NCBI GenBank assembly: GCA_003184365.1
Contig: NKYR01000067.1
Location: 124,001 to 188,000, forward strand
Direction: 5' to 3'
DNA: 64,000 nt
Source: Evernia prunastri
Lineage: Eukaryota; Ascomycota; Lecanoromycetes; Lecanorales; Parmeliaceae
Made by a program: the position numbers and the translations under genes. Each line of letters begins with the position of its first letter. Positions within the stretch are counted from its first letter, which is position 1. Below are positions 24,346 through 35,406 of this stretch, in pieces. The notes below the pieces were generated by a model, which saw only the letters and a list, made by a program, of their open reading frames with translations, searched no databases and was not told the DNA's origin.

Positions 24346-27300
24346 CTTGCGACCATGATCGGAATCTGACGGGGCAAATTAGCCATCGCACACACTTGCT
24401 TGCTCGGACCATCCCTACTCATTCTGACGTCTTATTATTCTTCAGCTCTGAAGCACTGAGTGTAGTATTGCAAAGTTTTGAGGTTGAAGAGCAACAATGA
24501 GTGAAGAATGCAGGACACGCGGGCACACGTTGTGTCTCACAGCGTTGTTGGAGGTTGGAATGTATGTGGGAGCACGAGGGCCGCGAGCAGCTTTTTTTTT
24601 TTTTTCCTTTTGAGCCGGAATGAGAGAATTAAAGTGGTGTGCGAAAATCCAAGCTTGGAGCTCAAGGCGGAAGTGGATCTGAATGGAAGGGTCCGCAATA
24701 ATGGCTTGCTCGCCCGCAATTCTTGAACGTAGAGAGAGGCCAATGGGCGATTTTATTGGTTGGTAAAGCCAAGAGCCAGGTGCCAAAGAGGCTGTTGTGG
24801 AACTCAAACTCTTATTGTCTGGGTTGCGTGATGGTCAAAGACTGAAGGTCCTCATTGTTAGAATGGTAGGCGGCGCCGTGACTCTCAGCGGGTGATGTCG
24901 AATTGCGAGCTGGATTGCTGTTGCTGGATCGAAGTTTCACTGTCGCCTAACCCAGAGGTTCGTTCATAGGGTCCTTGCTTTTGACTTTAAGATGTTGAAT
25001 CGATCATAGGTGGGCACCCGTGACCCAGCTCCCTGGTATGGGAGGATTGATTGTACTGTACGCGCCCTTACAAAGGCATTATTCGTTTTCCGGCAACGTG
25101 TGATTAGAACAGTGGCTGAACAACGGGATGGAATGAAGGAGGAAGATATATTAAAGATTGAGAAAGTACATTTATTGAAAGAGTGGAAGAGTGGAGTGGA
25201 GAGGAGTATGGAGTAGATGGATGGGTAGAGGAGGCAGGTAGGTAGTCAGTCAGTCACGGTCGCAGGATTACTTTGGTAAGGACTAAGGACTAAGGACGGA
25301 GTGTGGTCTGTGGTTCTTTTTTTTGGCGGATCCCCCGTCAAGGATTCAAGAAGTCGCTAGTGACTCCCTTGCAGCAAAGCTGCCAGCCGGTAATAAATAA
25401 AAAGAGGAAGCGATCGTCAGCGTGAAGATCAAGTTAAAAGAAACCCAGCATATTTCAATCATTAAAATATCAGACCTCTCGTCAGATCTTTCTCCCAAGT
25501 ACCTTATGTAAGGTATACCGGACTACATGTACTTGTTGCGCATTTAAAACGGATCTAGGTAGAGTATATAGTACAGATTTCTGATGTTCTTTTTTTATCA
25601 TCGTAGTCATACGACAATCTTATATATTATATTATGATATTATTCATTCTACCCACAACCTTTGTAATCCTTCTACCTACCTACCTACCTTACCTACCCT
25701 TTCTCTCAATCTCACCCTTCCATTGTCGCCTCCTGAGTTTGAGATGATGGTACGGCGTATAAATGACAGGAAGATTGAGACTAAGGGTACCTAGGTACAT
25801 CTATGGGGCTTTTGGCGACAGGTCTTTCCCCCTTGGGGAAGGTATGAATCGTGATCTAGAACGCCGCTAAGGGACGGGGATAGTGCGGTGGAGTGGGCAG
25901 GGAAAGAGGGGCGTTGTGATTGGGAGCATCTGATTGACTGGAATCTGCTAGTTTCCTTCTAAGCTTGATGCAAGGCCAAACACCCTCGTGGCTCGCCGCT
26001 CCAAAAAACGTGGCCCCCTTGTACCTTTAGACTAAGGTAAGGTAGAGTCACTACGACCGGACTCTTTTCTCAATGTTACCCTTTGTTCATTATTAAGTAA
26101 TACGTACTCTGTAATTTACATAATAATAATTAAAAAAATGTTTCAATCACATATGATTAAATTAAACGAATTATTTTGCTTGGGTAGAAATGATTCAAAT
26201 GCTAGATCATATTCATCATCTCACACAAAACAAACCCATCAGCACCATTATTATTAGCTATTAGCCTAGCCTTTGTCATCCCGTCGCAGAGGCGCAAGCT
26301 CTTTTATTCAGGCAGTAGGAAGCAACCGAGCCTCTACGCCTGGGAGAAAAAAGGTGGCTTCAGGAGCGGCATAGTTAAGGGGGTGGTCTGAAGTCTGAAG
26401 ACTGAAGGTTGCCATAATAAAATATATATATTTGTTCATCTTTACTTCCGACCCGTGACAGCCTTGTTCCTGTCCCCCCCCCCCCCCCCCCCCTTCCAAA
26501 GAGTAGGCTACCTGTCAAGTGTTTCCCATAATAATAGATAATGGTGGTGGATTGGTGACTACAATCGCGATGATTGTGCGCCAATGTTACCGAAAGACTG
26601 GTCCCCCAACATCCAGCAGGGCAATGTCTCACTTTGCCACCTGACAGTTCTTCCCGGACCACCATCCCCCATTTCCCCCAACGGCCTTGCATGATAGAAA
26701 TGATAAGGGAAAGATGTTGAGCACGCCATTACTTTCCTCCTACCCACCATCTTCAATTGTTTCAACTGCAGATCTCTTTCTTCATTCGATGCCGCTCATC
26801 CGCCGATACGTATTTAAATGTTAAGTAGAAAGGCGGGAGATCGTAAGGGGGTTCGGCCCGCAGGGGAACGTTAAGGTAAGGTAAGGGTAAGGTAGCTCTC
26901 TTCCTTCCTTGCGGCGCACTCCTCGGCAAACTCTTAGTCTTTGCGAACACTGATCAGCACTTTGATGGCTGATATTGATGCCTAAGTAGTAATGTCTGAT
27001 GCCTGCTGTTAAGAGGATTTCGGCTCCGCGTGTTTGGAATGATGATGGAATGGATTACTCATACAGAACCGTGTGCCATAAAGAGAGAGATCCACAGTGT
27101 GTGTGTGTGTGCGTACTTAGTCTCAATGATACTGCGGGACACGCGGCAAAAAGCCCAGAGCAGTTCCACTGCCATACCGTACTTTGAAATAGATCAGCAA
27201 TGCATTGCCTTCTCATGGTAAGAGGGTATGGAAATTTAGGCTACCCTCCTTATCCGAGACGTGACGATTCGTCCCTTTGACGCGGACGAGGGAGGCATGG

Positions 27301-27907
27301 GAAAAAGGTGCGCGGATGGTGGTCACGAATACTTGGTGTGGACAGCATGAATCAGGTGCGCAATGTGGCTTGGTTGTGCTGCCTGTCATGGCAAAAGTCG
27401 GGCCCCATGGCCGGAATATTCCCGCCAAGTCTATCACTGCCTTTCTACGCTCTACGCTAATGGGTAGAAGCTACTTTATGAGTAACTTATCTTAAGGATC
27501 CGGAATCCGGAAGGCAGATACGAAAGGTGGGAAAAAGTGTAGCTTCTCACTCGTCACTTTGATACACATAAGTGCGATGACCATGGTACCGCATGGAAGC
27601 TAAACCCTTTCATATGTGGGTGGGGAAAGCCAAATTCCAAGCCTCCTAATGAGCAATGCAAATGAGTGATGAAATGAGTGACCTCAGTCACCCGCTGTGC
27701 ACGAGTGATTGGAATTCTGATCAGCTGGTATAGCATCTGTGAGTGAAAGGTATGCTTTGCTTTCGAGACCTCCAGTATACAACAAGCTTCCCGGTACTCG
27801 GGTTCCGTGCCCCACAATATTGGCACCCTCGAACCGGTAGCTCCATTCCATCTGATTATGTCAGTTTTGTCTGAACCGTCCGAAGGGGCTCCAGGCGAAC
27901 AGACCTT
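24346..27907. other. Long intergenic region upstream of the bHLH gene
   Basis: About 3.5 kb holds no convincing protein gene. It contains a T-run at about 24592-24605, TACC repeats near 25674-25700, repeated TAAGGTAAGG stretches (26033, 26873-26893), a 20-bp C-run and a short GT repeat near 27096. A large regulatory region or long leader of the bHLH gene, or an unannotated noncoding RNA, would fit; the sequence alone does not decide. Confidence 0.5.
26474..26493 (+). repeat. Homopolymer of 20 cytosines
   Basis: An uninterrupted run of 20 C lies in AT-rich intergenic DNA. It is a likely slippage site and a place where assembly length may be unreliable. Confidence 0.95.
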
Positions 27908-29419
27908 TCACCACTGAGCCCAACTCCCCCAGGAGCGTAGCATATATGCCCAAAGACTTTCCTCGAGTGACAGTGCTCCAAAGACGGCTGCGAGATCCAG
28001 CATCTCCGCATCCTGAGCGTGCGGCCCTCGTTCTGCTGCGGATGGAACGTGCTCTCCCTTGCAGGGGTAGATGAGGATCTCGTCGCGCCGTAAATCGCGC
28101 TGCTTGACGAATTTCATGCTCATGCGATAGTGTCCAGGTCCCTCTGCAGTTTCGATCACTCTGTCCAGAGTTTCGACGATGTTGCGGAGTGGTTTGGCAT
28201 AGGGGTTGGTCTGAAGCAGTTCACCCGACGGGCTTCGATACTGATGGAGTAATTTCATCCCTTCATCACAAGACAGTTGCTGCCAGGAACCGAGTCCAAT
28301 AATCTTGTGGTACGCAGGTAGTCCCATCTTACTCAGGATGTTGTGGCATTGGCCATTGACGCTGATTGTGGTACTCAGAGTTTCTAGGTTGACGCAAGGC
28401 AAGATGGCTGTCGCAATGAGCTGGTGTAGAGATGGTATCGCCACGTCGTATTTTTCTATCAGCACCAAGTGTTTCAAGGTCGAAGGGAAACCATGGCACG
28501 TTCGACCGTCGCGAAGATCAAGTGTCATAAGAGCGTCAAGGAACATGACCAACGCAGACGTGTAACCGGGAGTACTCATGGCTATGGTTGGAACAACGTT
28601 CTCGTACTCCCAACCCCAACATGACAGATGAAGCCTCTGTAGCTTCAGAGAAACGACTACACTCGCTAGCAGAGGCGCCTCGTGATGTGTTAAACGTCCT
28701 ATCTCAAGCGCTTGTAGACCTTTCAAACAGGCTAGCGCGCTCCAATCCAGGGCAAAATCTATCCAGGGTATGATGCGAGTTGGAGCCCGAGGGGCAGGAA
28801 ACTTGAGCACGTCGTTGCCGTTTCTGAGCTGCAATTCCCTCAGGCTGTCGATCTGGATGATGGCTGCTAGAACCTTTGGCGACAGAGGTCCAAGGAAATT
28901 GAAAGACTGCAAATTCGGTAGACGTCGGAGCAGAGCGGTCAGGACTTGCTCCATGTCAACTTGGTAGCATACCGGATGTTTGCTATCGAAGCCTTGATTA
29001 TCAATTTGAAGATGCTTAATATGAGAGACGGGCAGAGTAGCGGTAAGCTGCTTGCGGTCGAGATATGGTTCCATGCCAAATGGTCGAAGGATGAAAGTTC
29101 CACGGGTGCGGTCGCTGGCAAACACATGGCTCCATCTGTTGTGCCGCCGGTAAGCACTTTCTAGAAGAAAGTGCACGATACCATCAGTCCTGTCGGTTAA
29201 CCTATGACCCGAGACAATAGCGACATAGGCCGTGACTGCTGAGCTGCGGACCCTTAGCAAACCCCAAATCATGCAGGATACGATAAGGAAGAGTTCCCGG
29301 CTTGTGCATGACCAGTTGATTTGAGTTGGAAGGTCTGAAAGCTCGATGACATTGAAGAGGGCATCTCGGGGTAGGTTCGACCAAATAGCCGGATCAAGTT
29401 CCAGCTCAAATTCGGCCAT
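27908..29419 (-). CDS. F-box-like protein with leucine-rich region
   Basis: A single exon of 503 residues starts at ATG 29419. Residues about 12-55 fit a fungal F-box (WSNLPRDALFNVIELSDLPTQINWSCTSREL). The rest alternates Leu-rich segments that resemble irregular leucine-rich repeats (LPNLQSFNFLGPLSPKVL, SLRELQLRNG, LQALEIGRL, LQRLHLSCWGW, LMTLDLRDG). Such proteins usually bind Skp1 through the F-box and present a target to an SCF ubiquitin ligase. Fungal genomes hold many fast-evolving members, and target identity cannot be inferred. The C-terminus is acidic and ends in a Trp-rich tail. No neighbour gives a functional clue. Confidence 0.72.
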   Translation of the reverse strand: MAEFELELDPAIWSNLPRDALFNVIELSDLPTQINWSCTSRELFLIVSCMIWGLLRVRSSAVTAYVAIVSGHRLTDRTDGIVHFLLESAYRRHNRWSHVFASDRTRGTFILRPFGMEPYLDRKQLTATLPVSHIKHLQIDNQGFDSKHPVCYQVDMEQVLTALLRRLPNLQSFNFLGPLSPKVLAAIIQIDSLRELQLRNGNDVLKFPAPRAPTRIIPWIDFALDWSALACLKGLQALEIGRLTHHEAPLLASVVVSLKLQRLHLSCWGWEYENVVPTIAMSTPGYTSALVMFLDALMTLDLRDGRTCHGFPSTLKHLVLIEKYDVAIPSLHQLIATAILPCVNLETLSTTISVNGQCHNILSKMGLPAYHKIIGLGSWQQLSCDEGMKLLHQYRSPSGELLQTNPYAKPLRNIVETLDRVIETAEGPGHYRMSMKFVKQRDLRRDEILIYPCKGEHVPSAAERGPHAQDAEMLDLAAVFGALSLEESLWAYMLRSWGSWAQW

Positions 29420-31027
29420 TCTTCGCAGGGACTCTGAGGTTTAGAAGAAGACTTAGAGTAAAGCTATAAAGGCCAACGGCGGCAAAGATAGCAATGGTAG
29501 GCTATCGACAGTTAAGTGTGGTGATTCAGCTATACAAGATCAACGTGCTCTGATGCTATCATTTAGGACGGGACCATAGATCACAGAAGGTGACAGAGTT
29601 CTTGATTTTGACAATATATTCTTTTTAGCGCACTTTCCTTGTTGTCAATTCACATGAAGACGGAAACACTCCGCCATAGCAATATGGTCCATACCCCTGA
29701 ATATCCAGCTTTTACAACCAGACCAAGGCATTCCATTTATGATGAAGATGCTATGCAATTTGACGCACCGAAGGACACAGTTCTAAGCAGAGCATTAGTG
29801 ATTGAAGAGCATGGGCATTTGGCATTCAAGATGAGGCATCCGGTCATGGCAAGCATTGGGTGTCTGTTTACGGAAATCCAGAGTGATTGAAGCCATCCCC
29901 AACCCCAAGAGCTTCATGGAGATCTCTGCAAAGCCTGGCCTGGAGGGTAAAGGGACTTGATTGATTGTTGAACATGGAATCTACACAATGGTCATCCGCT
30001 CTGGCCTGTACTCATCCAGACCCTATCCATGGTTGAAGCAGGTGAGGTCATGAATCTTGATATTTCTCTCCAGGACCAACGGTGATTGTGGTCATACTCA
30101 ATCCCAGACCAGCAAACAATCCTAGAACCTCGTATTGGGCGCGACAAAACGACGGCAAAATCATAACACTGTCAGAATAATGGATCTCTATTTGACTGAT
30201 TCCTTTGAAGGCGACAAACATTGATGGCTGTCGGTCAGAACTTGCCGATAATCCTTGCGGCGATCAGGCTTGGCATTTATACAACGATCCATCTATTTTG
30301 CTCCAAATCTTGTCTCCAATCGTTCTATCAAAGTTGAGCGTGTGATACAACCTAGTTGGATCCAAATACCCCCTACCGAGAAATTGACAACGCTCAAACA
30401 TCACTATACACAGACAGTACCTTACGCTTGCAGCATGGTGACACGCATTTCAACAATGCCCCGAAAGACGTCTTGCTGCCTGGAATCTTCTGTTTTTCAA
30501 GGATGGATCACGCTTCAATAGACAGCAATCTCAAATCCTTGGTAGCCTCAACCAAGGCAAGTTGAGTCCTGGATCAATGGGGTTCCAGGTTCTATTTGTG
30601 CCTCGATCGGGCCATTTCCTTTATGGTCCACAACCGTCACAGGTGGCTCGAATCTTTCAAGCGCAAACAGTTCGCCATTGAAGAGTGTGAACCTCGCTTT
30701 TGACAGCTTCATCGACGCAACGAGCGGTTCATTTGTTGACACGGTTCCCTATACGGAAGATCATTGCCCAAGCGGTCTAGATGAGACATACCCCGAGCCT
30801 CTTATTGCCGCTGAAAAGAAAATATGTCAAGGCGTCGGAAGCTTCGGGTGCGTACCGCAGACGGAGCTTTGACACAACAGTGCACCCAATCGCTTACATA
30901 GATATCCGCAAGTCTCGCGTGAGCCGCAAACTACAAAGGTGGACCATCCGACTTATATTCTCTGGTCATTGATTTTCAACATTTGAAGACCTGCTGCGGA
31001 GACAATTGATTGTATAGAGATTAGGAA
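29420..31027. other. Intergenic region with unresolved open frames
   Basis: Several frames of 60-90 codons occur on the plus strand between 29639 and 30972, for example one reading KDVLLPGIFCFSRMDHASID near 30460-30520. They change frame and end without clear splice junctions. They may be relics of a decayed gene or chance. No family is recognised. Confidence 0.4.
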
Positions 31028-32195
31028 ATGAAAGCTATCTTCATTTATCTGTCCGATTTCCTCGTTCTCACTTCAGCCGCTGTCATCTCCCCTCTCGACC
31101 TCACGAATACCAGCGGACTTGTGAGCAATGTGGCGAATCGGCCAACTGTTGGGACCCCAGACCGACGCTTTAAAATTGATGTATCTTTTCATGCGCCTAA
31201 AATTCCACTCATCTCAACTCTGCAGAACACGGTGGAGTTCTTGGAGATATTAGGTCTAAAAGACTTTTCTGGAAGCATGGAAGGAGTGGCATGGAAACTC
31301 AACGATTACCCCGAGGTTGGGATGGTCATTTCGCCCAGCACGCAACGTGAATACATATACCTGCCATTTGTCATTTGGGGCCTCAGCCAGGGTGTAGCTC
31401 ACATGATACACTTGAACCGCTTTCAGGCTGTCACTTTCACCCTTTCGTGTACGTATTCACCCTTCTGCTCACCCCCAATCCAGATGAATCGTATGTTGAA
31501 GCCGCGGGACATCCTTCGGAAGCAGGGACTGTTTGCCGTTTCCCGTCCGATCCTTCAACTTATTTTGTACTTTAGTTTTGATAAAGAACTATGATTGCTG
31601 ACGAAAAGAAACATGCGTAGGGGCGGGAGAGGAGGTTGGCACGATTGAATTGGTGGATTGGCCAGCAAACCAGGACATAGGTCGAAGTACCCACATCAAT
31701 TCGACGCAGAATCTGCCCCAACGATCACACTGGTCCACTGTCAAAAGCTCTTCGGGTCTTTCGATATTCTCCAATAATACCAACATCAAGGGAGAGGACC
31801 TGGACAATGAACCGCTGACCGTGCGAGCCATGTTGACCGGATCAAGGGTACCTCTCTTCGACGTTTTCCTCCTAGCCATTGCGGTGCTAGTTGATGCAGC
31901 TCGACTGGAATCTACGCAGCGACTGCAAACCTATGTATCCCCGGAGAGCGGTGGAGGTGTCGAGATCATGTTCGGGCAACCCGTGCCAGCACGCACGAGT
32001 CCGCCATTCTTTGAGGTACAGTACCTTATGAGGGCTGTGGTCTTGATTCCCAACTACATGATTATAAAAGGGGTATTCAAAGAGGCGTTGGTGTTGGTTG
32101 AGGTCGGTGGTGTGAGGGTCGCAGATGGGTTCTTGGGGCAAAAGCAGGCTGCAGTTGGACTGACGAACGTGAATTATAATGTATCTGTGTCCTGA
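31028..32195 (+). CDS. Predicted secreted fungal protein of unknown function
   Basis: Two exons, 31028..31448 and 31621..32195, give 331 residues, divisible by three. The 172-bp intron has donor GTACGT and a GCTGAC branch site. The N-terminus MKAIFIYLSDFLVLTSAA looks like a signal peptide with likely cleavage after the Ser-Ala pair. The pattern fits a secreted family common in plant-associated and saprotrophic ascomycetes: a central FVIWGLSQGVAHMIHLNRFQAVTFTLSW with EEVGTIELVDW after the splice, and a second half with VRAMLTGSRVPLFDVFLLAIAVLVDAA and PARTSPPFFEVQYLMRAV. The two halves may be related domains. Without splicing exon 1 ends in a short tail with no family resemblance. The function is unknown; a role outside the cell is inferred from the signal peptide only. 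Confidence 0.75.
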
Positions 32196-32884
32196 TATTT
32201 TCGCGTCTGATTTCACCTGCAGTGCGGAATAGGTGAACAACTGAAAAGTGGCTGGACAAGTATGAGAGCTGAGAGCCACTGTCGGTGTCCATACAACCAA
32301 TCTGAGGTCGGGAAATATCTAATCCCAAGAGTCTTTTTGATTTTTGACAGCCCCCTACATCAAAGCAACAACCTCGAAGTATTTCGTCGAGCTCGATGCG
32401 ACCTTTAATGGGTCGCCCGAAGCGCCGAAATCTTGGATTTGGCGCAGAAGCCGTGCGCATTTTCGGAGCTCAAACGGTTTCAGAATAAACACTCTGTCCG
32501 TATCACCCAACTTGGAAGTTCTATTTAACATGGCGGCAAGAACCATGGACATGAAATGTCACCGAAATCTGGATGTACGTATGAGGGGAACATGTACCCG
32601 ATGAGCCGATTTCCAATTTTTAGCACGGTAGCAACTTACCTCCCCTTTGCGGGGACTGATTCGAGACCTCAATTAACGTCGGCTTTGTGAGAGAAGTCTC
32701 GAGGTAAACATTACATTGTAGCTCGGCGACAAGAAAGAAGCTAGAAACACGGCATCAACGATAATTATACCGAGACTGTGGCTCCCTGACTTTACTCTCC
32801 ATAGCTCACTTCTTCGTTTGAAAAATACAGAGCTGTCCACTTCTCTCCCAAACCCGCACTCATCCTGTCAGCGTTTGCTTATTT

Positions 32885-33050
32885 GCCTAGTGCCTTCCAT
32901 GCATTCCATGCATATTCCATCATTGTTACATTCATGTAGCTAGCCACTCCTTGTCCCCATCAGCCATAAGTATGGCTGATGGCCCCATAGCTAGACTCAC
33001 TATGCACTTTCCATCACCACTGCTGTGCCCCGCTGAGACATCTCAGCATA
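32885..33050 (-). repeat. Dispersed repeat copy 2, inverted relative to 16190-16400
   Basis: Collinear blocks match the reverse complement of 16190-16400, including the 22-bp stretch at about 32972-32993 with one mismatch, and adjoining blocks around TTCCATGCATTCCATGCA and ACTGCTGTG-CC--GCTGAGA. Each copy has small indels relative to the other. It is probably an old transposon or LTR fragment. The ends are approximate. Confidence 0.5.
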
Positions 33051-33568
33051 CCGAACCCCCCTCTTCCCTCTCTTCTTCTACAAGTGCGCCAAACCCGCGT
33101 GATTCAACGTCACCCTCAACGTCGTAACCGAAAGCACTAGGTATATCCCCCCGCACACCATGCAAGTCCCAATGCTTCGCATCGTCATCCGACCCTTCAA
33201 CCATCCTCGTCTCGCTTCCGTTCAACCGCTCACCCTTGTCTTGCATTTCGGTCATCGCAGCAGCAGCAACAGCGGGACTTTCGTCCCGACGCGGCATTGG
33301 GTGGGGGAGAGGAGGACGGGGGTGTGGAGAAAGTGGTTGCACGTCTGGATATAACGCATGCCAAACAACGGACTTGAGACCCGTCTGGACCGATGTGGAG
33401 GCCGAGTTGGTAGATCTCGCCTTCTCCCGTATGGATACTCACTTCGGCACCTGCTATCACAGCTGCTAGGCCGCCGACGCCTTATGCGTAGTAGCCTTTC
33501 ACACGCGGCTTTTTGGACTGCAGGTATCGAGTGTTTAGCTCAGCATGCACAGGTAGTGACGGTGTCAT
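33043..33568 (-). pseudogene. Broken minus-strand frame, possible membrane-protein remn ant or 3' exons
   Basis: Reading from ATG 33568 gives a protein-like stretch (LPVHAELNTRYLQSKKPRVKGYYA), an in-frame TAA, then GVGGLAAVIAGAE and a good GTGAGT donor. A second piece, complement(33043..~33290), gives an acidic tail with AAAAMTEMQDKGERLNG and ends GGSVC with TGA. The pieces could be terminal exons of a membrane protein whose other exons I cannot find, or a decayed gene. No family is recognised. Confidence 0.25.
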
Positions 33569-34155
33569 TCCAACATCTTATGGAGTCCGCGGAGGGACGA
33601 CACGAGCTCTTTTCGGAAGAAGCAATACTCTACATTTAGGCGAGAGCATCCGGGAGGTTGGAACAGCAACGTGCGTATACAATGACATGCATTACCTAGC
33701 ACAGAGAGAGGATGGATGCATTGATTTCTCTACTGAGCGCTTTTCGAGCTCAATACCGGCAATCGGAAAGCAAAAGTAAGTAGGTATGGAAAGACGTCGG
33801 AACGCGCACTCGGGCTTCCCAGCACTCGTTTGGGGGCTCGGCGTTATCTGTGCCGTGTCAAAGTGCGGCTCGGGAGGCATCACCTCATAACAACGGTAAT
33901 TTATGTAAGGTACATATGTTGGCGAAAAAGGAAAAAGGTTGGTTAATCAAAATGAAACAGATTCAAGTCCCCCACTTTCGTCCTGGAATTTGGTATCTTT
34001 GACGTAGCTATTACCTTTCAGATTACTCGTACGATTAGTGCCGACATAACCCTTCGCCATGCTTGCAAGCTGACATAGATACCTACCTATCCTTCTCCAT
34101 CTACTATCCACTTTTCCAGCCAAACATCCATATATCCAAAAGAGAGAGAGAGAAA

Positions 34156-35406
34156 ACGTTACCCTCCTCCATCTACCTCACCTTCCTCCCCCTCCTCACC
34201 GCCCTCCCCCACGTCCAAGCGCACCTCCGAGGCTCCACCCGCTTCCACGAATTCTTCCCCCTCCTCCGCCCCGAACTCACCAACATCTCCACGACCGCCT
34301 GCGCCCCGTCCCTGCACGCATACTTTGAGCGCCAAACCCGGCTCGCGTGTGATGCGCACATCAACTGCATCCTGGACAACATGGTCCAGCTGGACCAGAT
34401 CGACATGGCCAACGCGGGCATCCTGCTCGGCCTGCTGCCCCTCTTCGTCGCGGCATTCGGCCCGACCATCGCGGAGATCGCGCTGCTGTCCTCGCGGCGG
34501 CCGCTGCTCAGCTTCCTGCTGAGCGTCGGCGTCCCGGCCATCTTCATCATCCGGCCTATGGCGTACGCGGACCCGCTGGAGCTGCTGGCGCCGGCGAGGG
34601 GGGAGTTTACCATCCCGCGCTTCCGGAGCGGGCGGGTGGCGGTCCTGCTGAGCGGGGCGGAATACCTGCTCGTGTCCCTCGCCATTGTGAATATTCTCTG
34701 GGTCTCGTACGAGCTGCAGCTGCGCACCGTGCTGGCGTGGAAGTGCCTCCCTTTCATGCCGGTCGTGTGGGCACTCCTCCCTTGCGTCATCCACCTGCTC
34801 GCCGCGTGGACCTTTAAACATTCGGCCGTCATGCGCCGGGTCAAGTTGGAGCATCAGACGAACAGCTTGGGACGGCGGGATTCGCTCGCGACTCGGTTCC
34901 TCACCTGGGTGCGGACCGAGTTCATCCTCTGCGCGAACCAGGAGGACGAAACGCTGCAGGATACGTCGCCGGAAGTCTTGACCGTGACGTTGAACTGGCT
35001 CGCTACCGTCATGGGTTCCATACACGTCATCTTCGGCATCGTGGTCTTCGCGGGGCTCTTCGCGGGGCTCTTGTTCATCAGCCTGCTGGATGCCTCCATC
35101 GTGGCCGTGCGGTACATGGTCTCCATCCTCGTCTGCAGGCTTGTGCTGAAGTTTGAAATCTCCGGCGCGAGGGGCACGACCAAGTTAATCACGACGAGGG
35201 AAGATGCCGTGCTGCAGGGGTCGGAGCTGCAGCGGAGGAAACCGTGGGCGAGGACTACCACGGCGATCGATAGCCAGAAGATGCCGATTGTGCGCATGTA
35301 TGGCGCTAGGAGGGTCAATAGTGATGATGATGTTCAGAAGATGCCGACTGCGAGGGTCTTTGCGGCAAGAAGGGTGGATAGCGATGAGACTTATTGGTCT
35401 CCGTAG
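34156..35406 (+). CDS. Polytopic membrane protein of a fungal family, apparent ACG start
   Basis: A single exon of about 416 residues, much more GC-rich than its flanks. The start has a signal-like segment (LPSSIYLTFLPLLTALPHVQA), then a short lumenal or outer region with Cys residues (TACAPSL, CDAHINCILD), then a helix at ILLGLLPLFVAAFGPTIAEIALLSS and RRPLLSFLLSVGVPAIFIIRP. Further hydrophobic segments include LLVSLAIVNILWVSY, PVVWALLPCVIHLLAAW and, late, IFGIVVFAGLFAGLLFISLL. The GPTIAEIALLSSRRPLLSFLLSVG region matches a multi-membrane family I know from Pezizomycotina with unknown role. No in-frame ATG precedes the signal segment: the codon where it would be expected (34156-34158) is ACG. 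The first in-frame ATG is 34381, which would remove the signal segment and conserved cysteines. The tail carries two related KMP-VRMYGARRV-like units. Confidence 0.7.
   Translation, partial: TLPSSIYLTFLPLLTALPHVQAHLRGSTRFHEFFPLLRPELTNISTTACAPSLHAYFERQTRLACDAHINCILDNMVQLDQIDMANAGILLGLLPLFVAAFGPTIAEIALLSSRRPLLSFLLSVGVPAIFIIRPMAYADPLELLAPARGEFTIPRFRSGRVAVLLSGAEYLLVSLAIVNILWVSYELQLRTVLAWKCLPFMPVVWALLPCVIHLLAAWTFKHSAVMRRVKLEHQTNSLGRRDSLATRFLTWVRTEFILCANQEDETLQDTSPEVLTVTLNWLATVMGSIHVIFGIVVFAGLFAGLLFISLLDASIVAVRYMVSILVCRLVLKFEISGARGTTKLITTREDAVLQGSELQRRKPWARTTTAIDSQKMPIVRMYGARRVNSDDDVQKMPTARVFAARRVDSDETYWSP

Larger units (their letters stand above)
32196..34155. other. Intergenic region with repeat copy and broken reading frame
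   Basis: Apart from the repeat at 32885-33050 and the minus-strand broken frame at 33043-33568 (both listed separately) no gene is recognised. The region precedes the membrane-protein gene at 34156 and must include its promoter. Confidence 0.5.

Noticed and set aside
34159..35025. 288-codon minus-strand frame opposite the membrane protein
   Set aside because: It is a GC-rich shadow of the plus-strand gene, rich in Arg, Glu and His, with no domain.
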